A DNA stretch of 64,000 nucleotides from JAWHQP01 sp032586195. Its GTDB lineage: Bacteria > Pseudomonadota > Gammaproteobacteria > Enterobacterales > Pasteurellaceae. Shown here in pieces: positions 43,556-52,638 of this stretch; positions within the stretch are counted from its first letter, which is position 1, and each line of letters opens with the position of its first letter. The notes under the pieces were generated by a model. That model saw only the letters and a list, made by a program, of their open reading frames with translations, was not told the DNA's origin and did not search any database. The translations under genes and the position numbers were made by a program. Location of the stretch: positions 186,001 through 250,000 of the forward strand of contig JAWHQP010000003.1 in NCBI GenBank assembly GCA_032586195.1, given 5' to 3'.

Positions 43556-44413
43556 ATGAAAAATCCCAAAGATGACGCGCTGTACGCCCCGGTAGAGTGG
43601 GTTGACCACAGCGAAGGCTATCAGGATATTTATTATCATAAATCCGTCGATGGCATTGCCAAAATCACCATAAATCGCCCGCATGTGCGTAACGCGTTTC
43701 GTCCGAGAACGGTGAAAGAAATGATTCAGGCATTTTCCGACGCCCGTTTTGATGAAAAAATCGGTGTTATCGTGTTGACCGGCGAAGGCAAAGAGGCTTT
43801 CTGTTCCGGCGGCGATCAGAAAATCCGCGGCGATTACGGCGGTTATAAAGACGAAAGTGGCGTTCATCATCTGAACGTGCTGGATTTTCAGCGTGATATC
43901 CGTACTTGTCCGAAACCTGTGGTGGCGATGGTGGCCGGTTACGCTATAGGCGGCGGTCATGTGCTGCACATGATGTGTGATTTAACCATTGCGGCGGATA
44001 ACGCGAGATTCGGTCAGACCGGCCCGAAAGTCGGCTCGTTCGATGGCGGTTGGGGAGCATCCTATATGGCTCGTATCGTGGGGCAGAAAAAAGCACGCGA
44101 GATTTGGTTCCTATGCCGTATGTATGATGCTCAAGAAGCGTTGGAGATGGGGCTGGTAAACACTGTGGTGCCTTACCGGGATTTGGAAAAAGAAACCGTA
44201 CATTGGTGCCGTGAAATGCTGCGTAACAGCCCGATTGCGTTACGCTGTCTGAAGGCCGCGTTGAATGCCGACTGTGACGGTCAATCCGGTTTACAGGAAT
44301 TAGCGGGTAACGCCACCATGTTGTTCTATATGACGGAAGAAGGTCAGGAAGGGCGCAACGCGTTCAACGAGAAACGAGCGCCGGACTTTGGCAAATTCAG
44401 ACGTAATCCTTAA
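43556..44413 (+). CDS. menB: 1,4-dihydroxy-2-naphthoyl-CoA synthase MenB
   Basis: 285 residues, crotonase fold. Motifs include RPHVRNAFRPRTVKEM, FCSGGDQKIRGDYGGY, AMVAGYAIGGGHVLHMMCDL (oxyanion hole) and GQTGPKVGSFDGGWGASYMA, all MenB signatures. It closes the naphthoate ring. Ribosome site AGAAGGAA. It lies 102 bp after menH; an uptake sequence sits in that gap (43455-43463). menE, which supplies its substrate, is not in the window. Confidence 0.97.
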   Translation: MKNPKDDALYAPVEWVDHSEGYQDIYYHKSVDGIAKITINRPHVRNAFRPRTVKEMIQAFSDARFDEKIGVIVLTGEGKEAFCSGGDQKIRGDYGGYKDESGVHHLNVLDFQRDIRTCPKPVVAMVAGYAIGGGHVLHMMCDLTIAADNARFGQTGPKVGSFDGGWGASYMARIVGQKKAREIWFLCRMYDAQEALEMGLVNTVVPYRDLEKETVHWCREMLRNSPIALRCLKAALNADCDGQSGLQELAGNATMLFYMTEEGQEGRNAFNEKRAPDFGKFRRNP

Positions 44414-44455
44414 TTTATCAGGTCCTCCGCCGGGGGACTTCTATCAGGTTTCTCC

Positions 44456-45451
44456 ATGACAATACGTGAGTTTCATTTATATCGTTATTCTATTCCCGTT
44501 GATAGCCGATTGATTTTGCGAAATCGGTTTTTGAAACGGCGCGAAGGGTTACTGGTACGGATTAAATGCGAAGAAAACGAAGGCTGGGGGGAAATTGCCC
44601 CGCTGCCGGAATTTAGCCGTGAAACCCTTGAAATGGCTCAGCAGCAAGCGATCATGTGGTTGCGGCAATGGGCTGAACCCCATGAGCGTAATGGAAAATT
44701 ATTGCCTGAAGGGTTATATCCTTCCGTTGCTTTCGGGTTAAGCTGCGCTCTGGCGGAGCTGGAAGGTACTTTGAATGCCGAAGGCAATTATCAGGTTGCG
44801 CCGCTCTGTTATGGTGACCCCGATGAATTGTATGAATTGCTGGATAATATGCAGGGCGAAAAAGTGGCGAAAATCAAGGTGGGAATGTATGAAGCGAACC
44901 GTGACGGCTTGATTGCGGATATGTTGCTGGAAGCCATTCCCGAGCTGCATTTACGCCTGGATGCCAACCGCAGCTGGACGGCGGCAAAAGCTCGGATGTT
45001 CGCTAAATACGTAAAACCCGAACACCGTGCCCGCATTCAATTTTTAGAAGAACCTTGCAAAACCCGCGAGGAAAGCCGTTGCTTTGCACAGGAAACCGGC
45101 ATCGCAATCGCCTGGGATGAAAGTGTGCATGAACCCGGGTTTGTGGTGCAGGCGGAACCGAATGTTGCGGCGATTGTGATTAAACCGACCTTGGTCGGTT
45201 CTTTAGACAAATGTGTGGATTTGATTCGGCAGGCTCGTGCTCAGGGTATGCAGGCGGTGATCAGTTCTTCTATTGAAAGCAGTTTGGGGTTAACCCAACT
45301 CGCCCGTATTGCCCGGCAATATACGCCGGATATGGTAGCGGGGCTGGATACGCTGAATTTAATGAACCATCAGCTTATTCGCGGCTGGCCGGGATCGACC
45401 CTGCCTGTAATGGGCTTGGATTCGGAATTTATTCGTCAGGTTGCTTTTTAG
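44456..45451 (+). CDS. menC: o-succinylbenzoate synthase MenC
   Basis: 331 residues, enolase superfamily. The catalytic barrel shows AKIKVGMY (KxK), LRLDANRSW and LEEPC with metal acids, IAWDESVHEP, and IKPTLVGSL with the second Lys. It dehydrates SHCHC to o-succinylbenzoate. It is 42 bp after menB on the same strand and likely cotranscribed. Confidence 0.95.
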   Translation: MTIREFHLYRYSIPVDSRLILRNRFLKRREGLLVRIKCEENEGWGEIAPLPEFSRETLEMAQQQAIMWLRQWAEPHERNGKLLPEGLYPSVAFGLSCALAELEGTLNAEGNYQVAPLCYGDPDELYELLDNMQGEKVAKIKVGMYEANRDGLIADMLLEAIPELHLRLDANRSWTAAKARMFAKYVKPEHRARIQFLEEPCKTREESRCFAQETGIAIAWDESVHEPGFVVQAEPNVAAIVIKPTLVGSLDKCVDLIRQARAQGMQAVISSSIESSLGLTQLARIARQYTPDMVAGLDTLNLMNHQLIRGWPGSTLPVMGLDSEFIRQVAF

Positions 45452-45551
45452 CCGTCAATTCCGGCTGATTCGACCATCAAACGGCTTACTAAAACAGAAA
45501 AAAATCGCTATAATGCGAAGCCTTTGTATTTGTCGCAGAAAAGGAAAGAAT

Positions 45552-46004
45552 ATGTCGCAATCTCCGCGAATCTTGCTGTTAAATGGTCCTAATTTAAATA
45601 TGTTAGGGGCCAGAGAGCCACAACATTACGGTAGTATGTCCTTAGCCGCCATTGAGGCGAATCTGCAGGCATTGGCCCGGCGGCATCAGGTACAGCTCGA
45701 TTGCTTTCAGGCTAACAGCGAGGAAAAGTTAATTGATAGGATTCATGCCGGCTTCAAGCAAGTGGATTTTATTATTATTAACCCGGCGGCTTATACCCAT
45801 ACCAGTGTCGCGTTACGTGATGCTTTGCTGGCGGTGGCCGTTCCCTTTGTGGAAGTACATTTATCCAATATTCATAAACGCGAACCGTTTCGCCGGCATT
45901 CCTATTTTAGTGATGTGGCCGAAGGGGTGATCTGCGGTTTAGGCGCAAAGGGTTATGAATGTGCTTTCGCTTTTGCCCTCGAATATTTGGCAAAAAAAGC
46001 GTAA
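45552..46004 (+). CDS. aroQ: 3-dehydroquinate dehydratase, type II
   Basis: 150 residues from ATG 45552, with AAGGAAAG upstream; a longer frame begins inside menC but lacks conserved sequence. Type II signatures are LNGPNLNMLGAREPQHYG (catalytic Tyr), NSEEKLIDRIH, NPAAYTHTSVALRDAL, EVHLSNIHKREPFR and GLGAKGYECAF. It is a step of the shikimate pathway that feeds menF. It precedes accB as in H. influenzae-type genomes. Confidence 0.96.
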   Translation: MSQSPRILLLNGPNLNMLGAREPQHYGSMSLAAIEANLQALARRHQVQLDCFQANSEEKLIDRIHAGFKQVDFIIINPAAYTHTSVALRDALLAVAVPFVEVHLSNIHKREPFRRHSYFSDVAEGVICGLGAKGYECAFAFALEYLAKKA

Positions 46005-46172
46005 ATTGTATGAATTTCACTGAAAATCGCATAATTTTGTCGTCAAAAGCATTATTTTCAGGTAATCTGTCGCACAAAACCGAATCTTGTCCGCGCTTGG
46101 TTGAAATTTCATCAGGGATATTTGGCAAAGTGCGGTGTTGTTTTTCTCATTTTTAACAAACGGATCAAAATC

Positions 46173-46646
46173 ATGGCAATGGATATTCGTAAAATCAAAA
46201 AACTTATCGAATTAGTTGAAGAATCAGACATTATGGAATTAGAAATTTCCGAAGGGGAAGAATCTGTTCGTATTAGTCGTGGTTCTGCCGCGCCAAGTTC
46301 GGTGCAATATACTTTACCCGCCGCTCCGGCCCCTGTTGCCGCACCGGCGGCATCGGCTCCGGCCGCTGCACCGGCTGCTGTTCCTGCCACTCCGGTCGTG
46401 GGTGAGATGGCGGGCCATGTGATTCGTTCGCCTATGGTAGGAACCTTCTACCGCAGCCCGAGCCCGGAAGCGAAAGTGTTTGTTGAGGTGGGTCAGAGCG
46501 TAAAAATCGGTGATGCGTTATGTATCGTTGAGGCAATGAAAATGATGAACCGTATCGAATCAGACAAAGCCGGCGTGGTAAAAGCCATTTTAGTGAACGA
46601 CGGTGACGCCGTTGAATTTGACGAACCGTTAATCGTGATCGACTAA
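46173..46646 (+). CDS. accB: Biotin carboxyl carrier protein of acetyl-CoA carboxylase
   Basis: 157 residues from ATG 46173; a second ATG two codons on (46179) gives the E. coli-type start MDIRKIKKLIELVEES. An N-terminal helical part, an Ala/Pro-rich flexible linker (about 50-78) and the biotinyl domain with the target Lys in EAMKMMNRIESDK follow. The thumb is SPMVGTFYRSPSPEA. An uptake sequence lies just upstream (46128-46136). First gene of accBC. Confidence 0.96.
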   Translation: MAMDIRKIKKLIELVEESDIMELEISEGEESVRISRGSAAPSSVQYTLPAAPAPVAAPAASAPAAAPAAVPATPVVGEMAGHVIRSPMVGTFYRSPSPEAKVFVEVGQSVKIGDALCIVEAMKMMNRIESDKAGVVKAILVNDGDAVEFDEPLIVID

Positions 46647-46718
46647 TGTATTAATCGGGTGGGCAATGTGTCCACCTGTTTTGTATTCCAAATTTCAATA
46701 AGTTAAGACGGAACTCTT

Positions 46719-48065
46719 ATGTTAGAAAAAGTTGTTATTGCCAATCGTGGTGAAATCGCCTTACGTATTTTACGGGCGTGCAAAGAATTAGGCATTAAAA
46801 CCGTTGCCGTGCATTCTACCGCCGATCGTGATCTGAAACATGTTCTATTGGCGGATGAAACCATTTGTATCGGCCCGGCTCCTTCAGCCAAAAGTTATCT
46901 GAATATTCCCGCGATTATCGCCGCGGCGGAGGTCACAGGAGCGGATGCCATTCATCCGGGCTACGGATTCCTTTCTGAAAATGCGGATTTTGCCGAACAG
47001 GTTGAACGTTCCGGCTTTATTTTTATCGGCCCGACGGCGGATGTGATTCGTTTGATGGGTGATAAGGTATCCGCCATTAAGGCAATGAAAAAAGCGGGCG
47101 TGCCTTGCGTGCCGGGCTCCGATGGTCCGTTGAGTTCGGATATCGTCAAGAATAAAGAAATTGCTAAACGCATTGGTTATCCAATCATTATTAAAGCTTC
47201 CGGCGGCGGCGGTGGGCGCGGTATGCGGGTGGTACGCAGTGCCGAAGCGTTGGAAGAATCTATTGCCATGACCAAAGCGGAAGCTAAAGCCGCGTTCAAT
47301 AACGATATGGTATATATGGAAAAATATCTGGAAAACCCGCGCCATGTGGAAATCCAGGTCATCGCTGATACTCACGGTAATGCCGTTTATCTGGCTGAGC
47401 GTGATTGTTCCATGCAGCGCCGTCACCAGAAAGTGGTGGAAGAGGCGCCCGCTCCGGGAATTACGGAAGAAGTCCGGCGTGATATCGGCTCCCGCTGTGC
47501 CAAAGCCTGCGTAGAAATCGGCTATCGCGGTGCGGGCACCTTTGAATTCCTTTATGAAAACGGTGAATTCTATTTCATTGAAATGAATACCCGTATTCAG
47601 GTGGAACATCCCGTAACGGAAATGATTACCGGCGTTGACTTGGTGAAAGAGCAACTGCGTGTTGCCGCCGGTTTGTCGCTTTCATTCAAACAGGAAGATA
47701 TTAAAGTGCGCGGTCATGCGATAGAATGCCGTATCAATGCGGAAGATCCGAAGACTTTCCTGCCTTCACCGGGCAAAATCAATCATCTGCATTCGCCGGG
47801 CGGCTTAGGCGTGCGTTGGGATTCCCACGTGTACGCAGGCTATACCGTGCCCCCGCATTATGATTCCATGATCGGTAAATTAATTACCTACGGCGATACC
47901 CGTGAAGTGGCAATCCGTCGTATGCAAATGGCCTTATCGGAAACCATTATTGACGGAATTAAAACGAATATTCCGTTGCACAACCTGATTTTGGAAGATG
48001 AAAATTTCCAAAAAGGCGGCACGAATATTCATTACCTTGAGAAAAAATTAGGTATGATGGAATAA
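46719..48065 (+). CDS. accC: Biotin carboxylase subunit of acetyl-CoA carboxylase
   Basis: 448 residues. ATP-grasp enzyme with the N-terminal IANRGEIALRILRACKELG, the glycine loop KASGGGGGRGMRVV near 160, MEKYLENPRHVEIQV, AERDCSMQRRHQK, and FIEMNTRIQVEHPVTE near 287 with catalytic residues. It carboxylates the biotin of AccB. It is 72 bp after accB and ends at a clear terminator. Confidence 0.97.
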   Translation: MLEKVVIANRGEIALRILRACKELGIKTVAVHSTADRDLKHVLLADETICIGPAPSAKSYLNIPAIIAAAEVTGADAIHPGYGFLSENADFAEQVERSGFIFIGPTADVIRLMGDKVSAIKAMKKAGVPCVPGSDGPLSSDIVKNKEIAKRIGYPIIIKASGGGGGRGMRVVRSAEALEESIAMTKAEAKAAFNNDMVYMEKYLENPRHVEIQVIADTHGNAVYLAERDCSMQRRHQKVVEEAPAPGITEEVRRDIGSRCAKACVEIGYRGAGTFEFLYENGEFYFIEMNTRIQVEHPVTEMITGVDLVKEQLRVAAGLSLSFKQEDIKVRGHAIECRINAEDPKTFLPSPGKINHLHSPGGLGVRWDSHVYAGYTVPPHYDSMIGKLITYGDTREVAIRRMQMALSETIIDGIKTNIPLHNLILEDENFQKGGTNIHYLEKKLGMME

Positions 48066-48080
48066 GTCCTGTCATTGCAT

Positions 48081-48110
48081 AAAAAAGTGGAGACAATCCA
48101 CTTTTTTTAT
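48081..48110 (+). terminator. Terminator of accBC
   Basis: AAAAAAGTGGA and TCCACTTTTTT form an 11-bp stem around GACAA, with the T tract as the 3' arm. It could also work in the reverse direction. Confidence 0.85.
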
Positions 48111-48178
48111 GCCCGCGGGTTATACTTAGCTAAAAATTAAACAAAAGCAGCAAAGATTTATTGATAAAAGGATACTTT

Positions 48179-48427
48179 ATGAATCTTCAACAACGTTATA
48201 AACAAGCCGCCAAAGAAGCCCGCTGGGCGTTGGGTTTAACCATTCTGTATGTGATTGGCTGGTGCATTTGCGCTTATTTGCCAAAGGGAACGGCAGGGCC
48301 GATTGGTTTTCCGCTCTGGTTTGAACTAGCCTGTATTTATTTGCCGATTTTATTTGTGGTAATCGCTTATTGGGTAGTGAAAATCGTTTATCAGGATATT
48401 TCGCTGGAAAACGAGGAGCGTCAATAA
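48179..48427 (+). CDS. yhdT: YhdT-family small membrane protein (DUF997)
   Basis: 82 residues from ATG 48179 (AAAGGA upstream). Two hydrophobic helices (ALGLTILYVIGWCICAYL and ACIYLPILFVVIAYWVV) flank a short loop. The stop overlaps the panF start by one base (TAATG), and yhdT-panF pairing is conserved across gamma-proteobacteria. It may be a small partner of PanF; its biochemical role is not known. Confidence 0.9.
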   Translation: MNLQQRYKQAAKEARWALGLTILYVIGWCICAYLPKGTAGPIGFPLWFELACIYLPILFVVIAYWVVKIVYQDISLENEERQ

Positions 48428-49869
48428 TGAATTTAGGTATTATTTTCCCTCTTGTGATTTATCTTGCCTTCATATTCGGAGCGGCGATCTATGCCTATGT
48501 GAAACGACAGAAAGGCGATTTTTTAACGGAATATTACGTGGGTAATCGCTCCATGACAGGTTTTGTGCTCGCCATGACCACCGCCTCCACTTACGCCAGC
48601 GCCAGTTCGTTTGTGGGCGGACCGGGTGCCGCCTATAAATACGGTTTAGGCTGGGTGTTATTGGCGATGATTCAAGTCCCCGCGGTGTGGCTGGCATTAG
48701 GGGCATTAGGCAAAAAATTTGCCATGCTCTCGAGAGAAACCAATGCTCTCACTATTAACGATTTATTGCTTTATCGTTATAAAAACAAATACTTAGTGTG
48801 GATTTCCTGTGTGGCGTTATTGATTGCTTTCTTTGCCGCCATGACCACTCAGTTTATCGGCGGGGCGCGTTTATTGGAAACCACTATCGGCATTGATTAC
48901 ACCCAATCCTTGCTGATTTTCGCCTTAACGGTAGGGTTATATACCTTTATCGGCGGTTTTCGGGCTGTCGTGCTGACGGACACCATTCAAGGCACCGTGA
49001 TGATTCTTGGCACCATTATTCTACTGGGGGCAGTGATTTATGCCGCGGGAGGTGTGGAAAGTGCGGTGACGAAACTCACCGAAATTGATCCGCATTTGGT
49101 CAGCCCTTACGGACCGAATGATATGCTCGGCTTTCAATTTATGATGTCCTTTTGGATTCTGGTTTGTTTTGGCGTAGTCGGTCTGCCTCATACCGCCGTG
49201 CGTTGTATGGCGTTCAAAGACAGCAAAGCATTACACAGTGGTATGCTGATCGGTACCGTCATCCTCAGTATTATCATGTTCGGTATGCACTTAGCGGGAG
49301 CGTTGGGGCGAGCGGTTCTGCCCGATTTAACCATTCCCGATCAGGTTATTCCGACACTGATGCTCAAGGTGTTACCGCCGATTGTGGCCGGTATTTTCCT
49401 TGCCGCGCCGATGTCCGCCATTATGTCCACCATTGATGCTCAGCTGATTCAGTCTTCCTCGATTTTCATCAAGGATTTGTATCTGTCGGCTAAGCCCGAG
49501 GCGGCGCGGAATCAAAGACGCATTACCGTGCTGTCTTCCGTCGTAACGTTCACCATCAGCGTTGTGCTGGTGTTCTTAGCGCTGAATCCGCCCGATATGA
49601 TTATCTGGCTGAATCTCTTCGCCTTTGGCGGTTTGGAAGCGGCGTTCCTATGGGTTATCGTATTGGGCATCTACTGGGAAAAAGCCAATGCCTACGGCGC
49701 TATCGGCTCAATGCTGGCAGGCTTGGGCAGTTATATTTATCTGACCGTCGCGAAGCTGAAACCATTCGATTTTCACGCCATCGTGCCGGCCTTGGTGTTG
49801 GGTTTGATCGCGTTTTTAGTAGCGAACAAATTGGGTGAATTACGCCGGGATCCGTTAGCGGCGGAATAA
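48427..49869 (+). CDS. panF: Sodium/pantothenate symporter PanF
   Basis: 480 residues of the solute:sodium symporter family with about 12-13 helices. Signatures are YVGNRSMTGFVLAMTTASTY (one motif, about 36-55), SASSFVGGPGAAYKYGLGW, FIGGFRAVVLTDTIQG and APMSAIMSTIDAQLIQSSS. It imports pantothenate, the coenzyme A precursor. An uptake core (49059-49067) encodes ESAVTKL. Translation is coupled to yhdT. Confidence 0.95.
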   Translation: MNLGIIFPLVIYLAFIFGAAIYAYVKRQKGDFLTEYYVGNRSMTGFVLAMTTASTYASASSFVGGPGAAYKYGLGWVLLAMIQVPAVWLALGALGKKFAMLSRETNALTINDLLLYRYKNKYLVWISCVALLIAFFAAMTTQFIGGARLLETTIGIDYTQSLLIFALTVGLYTFIGGFRAVVLTDTIQGTVMILGTIILLGAVIYAAGGVESAVTKLTEIDPHLVSPYGPNDMLGFQFMMSFWILVCFGVVGLPHTAVRCMAFKDSKALHSGMLIGTVILSIIMFGMHLAGALGRAVLPDLTIPDQVIPTLMLKVLPPIVAGIFLAAPMSAIMSTIDAQLIQSSSIFIKDLYLSAKPEAARNQRRITVLSSVVTFTISVVLVFLALNPPDMIIWLNLFAFGGLEAAFLWVIVLGIYWEKANAYGAIGSMLAGLGSYIYLTVAKLKPFDFHAIVPALVLGLIAFLVANKLGELRRDPLAAE

Positions 49870-49884
49870 TACTAATCAAGCTGC

Positions 49885-49926
49885 AAAGTGCGGTGTCGAA
49901 AACTCGATTTTTTGACACCGCACTTT
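49885..49926 (+). terminator. Terminator after panF from inverted exact uptake sequences
   Basis: AAAGTGCGGTGTC and GACACCGCACTTT (cores 49886-49894, 49917-49925) form a perfect 13-bp stem with a loop that can pair further (GAAAA/TTTTT), ending in TTTT. Confidence 0.8.
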
Positions 49927-50286
49927 TACCCTTAACTATAAATTATAGTTTATTGGAAATCGCTTTATGGCTCCTTGACGTATGTAAAATGCGGAGACTA
50001 AGCCGATGTTCCCTATTTACGCGATCAATCGCCCACTATTTTGTTTAAATGTAATAGAAAAGAATATCAATTAAATCCTCTTCGGCATCAGGTTCAAATA
50101 ATACGATGATACGTATTATCAAGGAATTGATCAGAATTTTTGATATCTTTGGCAGTCATAATTTACATAGCCGTTCCGTAAAATAGCTATTTTGTCCGTT
50201 CTGTCTATAAAAATATAAAAGCCAATAAACAGCTTGGGGTTTTTCACGTATAATGTCGCCAATTTAATTAAACGGAAGGAAAAACG
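49927..50286. other. Gene-poor gap between panF and prmA
   Basis: 360 bases with no intact gene. They contain a 17-bp palindrome AACTATAA-A-TTATAGTT (49934-49950), a short possible toxin-gene relic on the minus strand (50045-50122), and the prmA leader. The ribosome site GGAAGGAA precedes prmA. Confidence 0.6.
50045..50122 (-). pseudogene. Possible N-terminal relic of a ParE/RelE-like toxin gene
   Basis: A 25-codon minus-strand frame from TTG 50122 reads IIVLFEPDAEEDLIDILFYYI and stops. The FxPxAEEDLxDI pattern is that of ParE/RelE toxin N-termini. No C-terminal half follows in any frame that I could recognise and no clear antitoxin precedes it. Too short to be sure; chance is possible. Confidence 0.3.
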
Positions 50287-51168
50287 ATGGCTTGGGTACA
50301 AATTCGGTTGAACAGTACCGATGAAAAAGCGGAGGAGATCAGTGATTTTCTGGCGGAGATTGGTTCGCTGTCGGTGACTTTTACTGACAGTCGGGATACG
50401 CCGATTTTTGAGCCGTTGCCGGGGGAAACGCGCTTGTGGGGGAATACCGATGTGATTGCCTTATTTGATGCGGAAACCGACATGGCGGCAGTGGTGCGGC
50501 GGCTTACGGATGCCGGGCATTTGAGCGGCGATACGGCGTATAAAATTGAACAGATTGAAGATAAAGACTGGGAACGGGAGTGGATGGATAATTTCCATCC
50601 GATGCGGTTCGGTCGTCGTTTATGGATTTGTCCGAGCTGGCGTGACGTGCCTGATCCGACCGCGGTGAACGTTATGCTGGATCCCGGTTTGGCATTCGGT
50701 ACGGGCACTCACCCGACGACTTCACTCTGCCTGCAATGGTTGGACGGTTTGGATTTACACGGCAAAACGGTAATTGACTTCGGCTGTGGTTCCGGCATTC
50801 TGGCGATTGCCGCGTTGAAATTAGGCGCGGAAAGAGCCGTTGGTATTGATATTGATCCGCAGGCCATCTTAGCCAGCCGTAATAACGCCGAAGCCAACGG
50901 TGTGGCAGATCGCTTGCAGTTATTTTTATCGGACGAAAAACCGGCGGATTTAAAGGCTGACATTGTGGTGGCTAATATTCTCGCGGGTCCGCTTAAAGAA
51001 CTTTATCCGATGATTAGTCGGTTGGTTGAAGAAAATGGCTGTTTGTGCTTATCCGGTATTTTAGACAGTCAGGCACAATCGGTGTGTGAAGCATATCGGC
51101 AAACCTTTGCTCTTGACCCCGTACAGGTGAAGGAAGAATGGTGCCGCATTACAGGAAAACTCAAGTAA
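50287..51168 (+). CDS. prmA: Ribosomal protein L11 methyltransferase
   Basis: 293 residues. An N-terminal L11-binding domain (about 1-55) is followed by WMDNFHPMRFGRRLWICPSW, the SAM motif VIDFGCGSGILAIAALKLGA near 160, VGIDIDPQAI, and VVANILAGPL, the NxxxxPL motif of this family. It trimethylates L11 at several positions. It is upstream of dusB-fis, the same order as in E. coli. Confidence 0.96.
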   Translation: MAWVQIRLNSTDEKAEEISDFLAEIGSLSVTFTDSRDTPIFEPLPGETRLWGNTDVIALFDAETDMAAVVRRLTDAGHLSGDTAYKIEQIEDKDWEREWMDNFHPMRFGRRLWICPSWRDVPDPTAVNVMLDPGLAFGTGTHPTTSLCLQWLDGLDLHGKTVIDFGCGSGILAIAALKLGAERAVGIDIDPQAILASRNNAEANGVADRLQLFLSDEKPADLKADIVVANILAGPLKELYPMISRLVEENGCLCLSGILDSQAQSVCEAYRQTFALDPVQVKEEWCRITGKLK

Positions 51169-51310
51169 TTGCAAGGCAACGGGGCGAAATATTTTCGTGT
51201 TTTGTATAGAAAATATGCTTTGCAAATAGGGCAAAAGTGCGTATCATAGCTGCCCTTGTCGGCTATGTTAGAGTCGGGTTGTGAAGTGTTAGTCGGTAGG
51301 GGAAAAGAGG

Positions 51311-52282
51311 GTGCGTATTGGTTCTTATCAACTGAAAAACCGCATTTTGCTTGCCCCTATGGCCGGTGTAACCGATCAACCGTTTCGGAAAATTTGCGCG
51401 GTTTATGGAGCTGGTTTAACCTTTTCCGAAATGATGTCAACAAATCCGCAAGTATGGCATACTGAAAAATCTCGTTTACGCTTGGCTCACCACCAAGATG
51501 CTGGGATTAATGCCGTTCAAATAGCAGGATCTGATCCAAAGGAAATGGCTGAAGCTGCAAGAATTAATGTGGATTACGGTGCTGAAATTATTGATATTAA
51601 TATGGGCTGTCCGGCTAAAAAAGTAAATCGTAAAATGGCGGGGTCGGCGCTGTTGCAATATCCTGATTTAGTCCGAGAAATATTAGAAAAAGTGGTGAAA
51701 GCGGTTTCCGTGCCTGTGACGCTAAAAATAAGAACAGGCTGGGATCGGTATCATCGAAATGGCGTGGAAATTGCCAGGATTGCCGAAGACTGTGGTATTC
51801 AAGCATTAACCGTTCACGGGCGTACCCGTGAATGTTTGTTTGAGGGGAGTGCCGAGTATGACACAATCAAAGCAATAAAACAGCACATTTCAATTCCGCT
51901 GATCGCAAATGGCGACATCACGTCGGCGGAGAAAGCCAAATCCGTTCTCGATTATACGGGAGCAGACGCGGTTATGATTGGGCGTGGGGCATTAGGTCGT
52001 CCGTGGTTGTTTCAGGCTGTGGCGGCACTGATTGAAACCCATTCGACAATTTCTGAGCCGAGTCTTAACGAAAAGTGCGGTGTGATTTTCAGCCATATTC
52101 AGGCTCTGCACCAATTTTATGGGGAGGAGAAAGGCTATCGGATTGCCCGTAAACATGTCGCTTGGTATTTACAGGGGATTCGACCTGATTCCGATTTTAA
52201 ACAGACATTTAATGCTATTACCACTGCTCATGAGCAGCTTGAGGCATTAACATCGTTTTTTAATTTAATTCGCAATGGATAA
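51311..52282 (+). CDS. dusB: tRNA-dihydrouridine synthase B
   Basis: 323 residues starting at GTG 51311 preceded by GAAAAGAGG. FMN-dependent TIM barrel with LAPMAGVTDQPFRKI, the catalytic Cys in DINMGCPAKKVNRKMAGSAL (about 97-116), TLKIRTGW, ALTVHGRTRE, IPLIANGDITS and MIGRGALGRPW. It reduces U17 of tRNA in E. coli. An uptake core is in frame at 52073-52081 (KCGVIF). fis follows after 6 bp. Confidence 0.95.
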   Translation: MRIGSYQLKNRILLAPMAGVTDQPFRKICAVYGAGLTFSEMMSTNPQVWHTEKSRLRLAHHQDAGINAVQIAGSDPKEMAEAARINVDYGAEIIDINMGCPAKKVNRKMAGSALLQYPDLVREILEKVVKAVSVPVTLKIRTGWDRYHRNGVEIARIAEDCGIQALTVHGRTRECLFEGSAEYDTIKAIKQHISIPLIANGDITSAEKAKSVLDYTGADAVMIGRGALGRPWLFQAVAALIETHSTISEPSLNEKCGVIFSHIQALHQFYGEEKGYRIARKHVAWYLQGIRPDSDFKQTFNAITTAHEQLEALTSFFNLIRNG

Positions 52283-52288
52283 ACAACA

Positions 52289-52588
52289 ATGTTAGAACAA
52301 CAACGTAGTCCTTCCGATGCTTTAATCGTATCGGTGCTAAATTCACAATCTCAAGTTACGAACAAACCGCTTCGTGATTCAGTAAAACAAGCATTGAGAA
52401 ATTATTTCTCTCAATTAGACGGTCAGGATGTCAATGACCTTTACGAATTAGTCTTGGCAGAAGTTGAACATCCAATGCTGGATATGATTATGCAATACAC
52501 CCGCGGCAACCAAACTCGCGCGGCGACGATGCTTGGTATCAACCGCGGTACATTGCGTAAGAAATTAAAAAAATATGGTATGGGTTAA
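52289..52588 (+). CDS. fis: Nucleoid protein and transcription factor Fis
   Basis: 99 residues. The C-terminal helix-turn-helix (TRGNQTRAATMLGINRGTLR, about 73-92) is strongly conserved; the N-terminal beta-hairpin arm matches Fis in general form. It bends DNA and controls rRNA, recombination and growth-phase genes. It follows dusB in one transcript and ends at a typical terminator. Confidence 0.97.
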   Translation: MLEQQRSPSDALIVSVLNSQSQVTNKPLRDSVKQALRNYFSQLDGQDVNDLYELVLAEVEHPMLDMIMQYTRGNQTRAATMLGINRGTLRKKLKKYGMG

Positions 52589-52612
52589 TATCGGCCTTTG
52601 ACTGAATGGATT

Positions 52613-52638
52613 AAACCGCTCCTATGAGCGGTTTTTTG
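52613..52638 (+). terminator. Terminator of dusB-fis
   Basis: AACCGCTC and GAGCGGTT form an 8-bp stem with a CTAT loop, followed by TTTT (to 52637). Confidence 0.9.

Noticed and set aside
45452..45551. menE expected near menBC
   Set aside because: Only 100 bp separates menC and aroQ and no acyl-CoA ligase motif occurs anywhere in the window.
50019..50031. GCGATCAATCGC as a CRP-S site
   Set aside because: The spacing between the half-sites is two bases and not six, so it does not match the CRP-S form.
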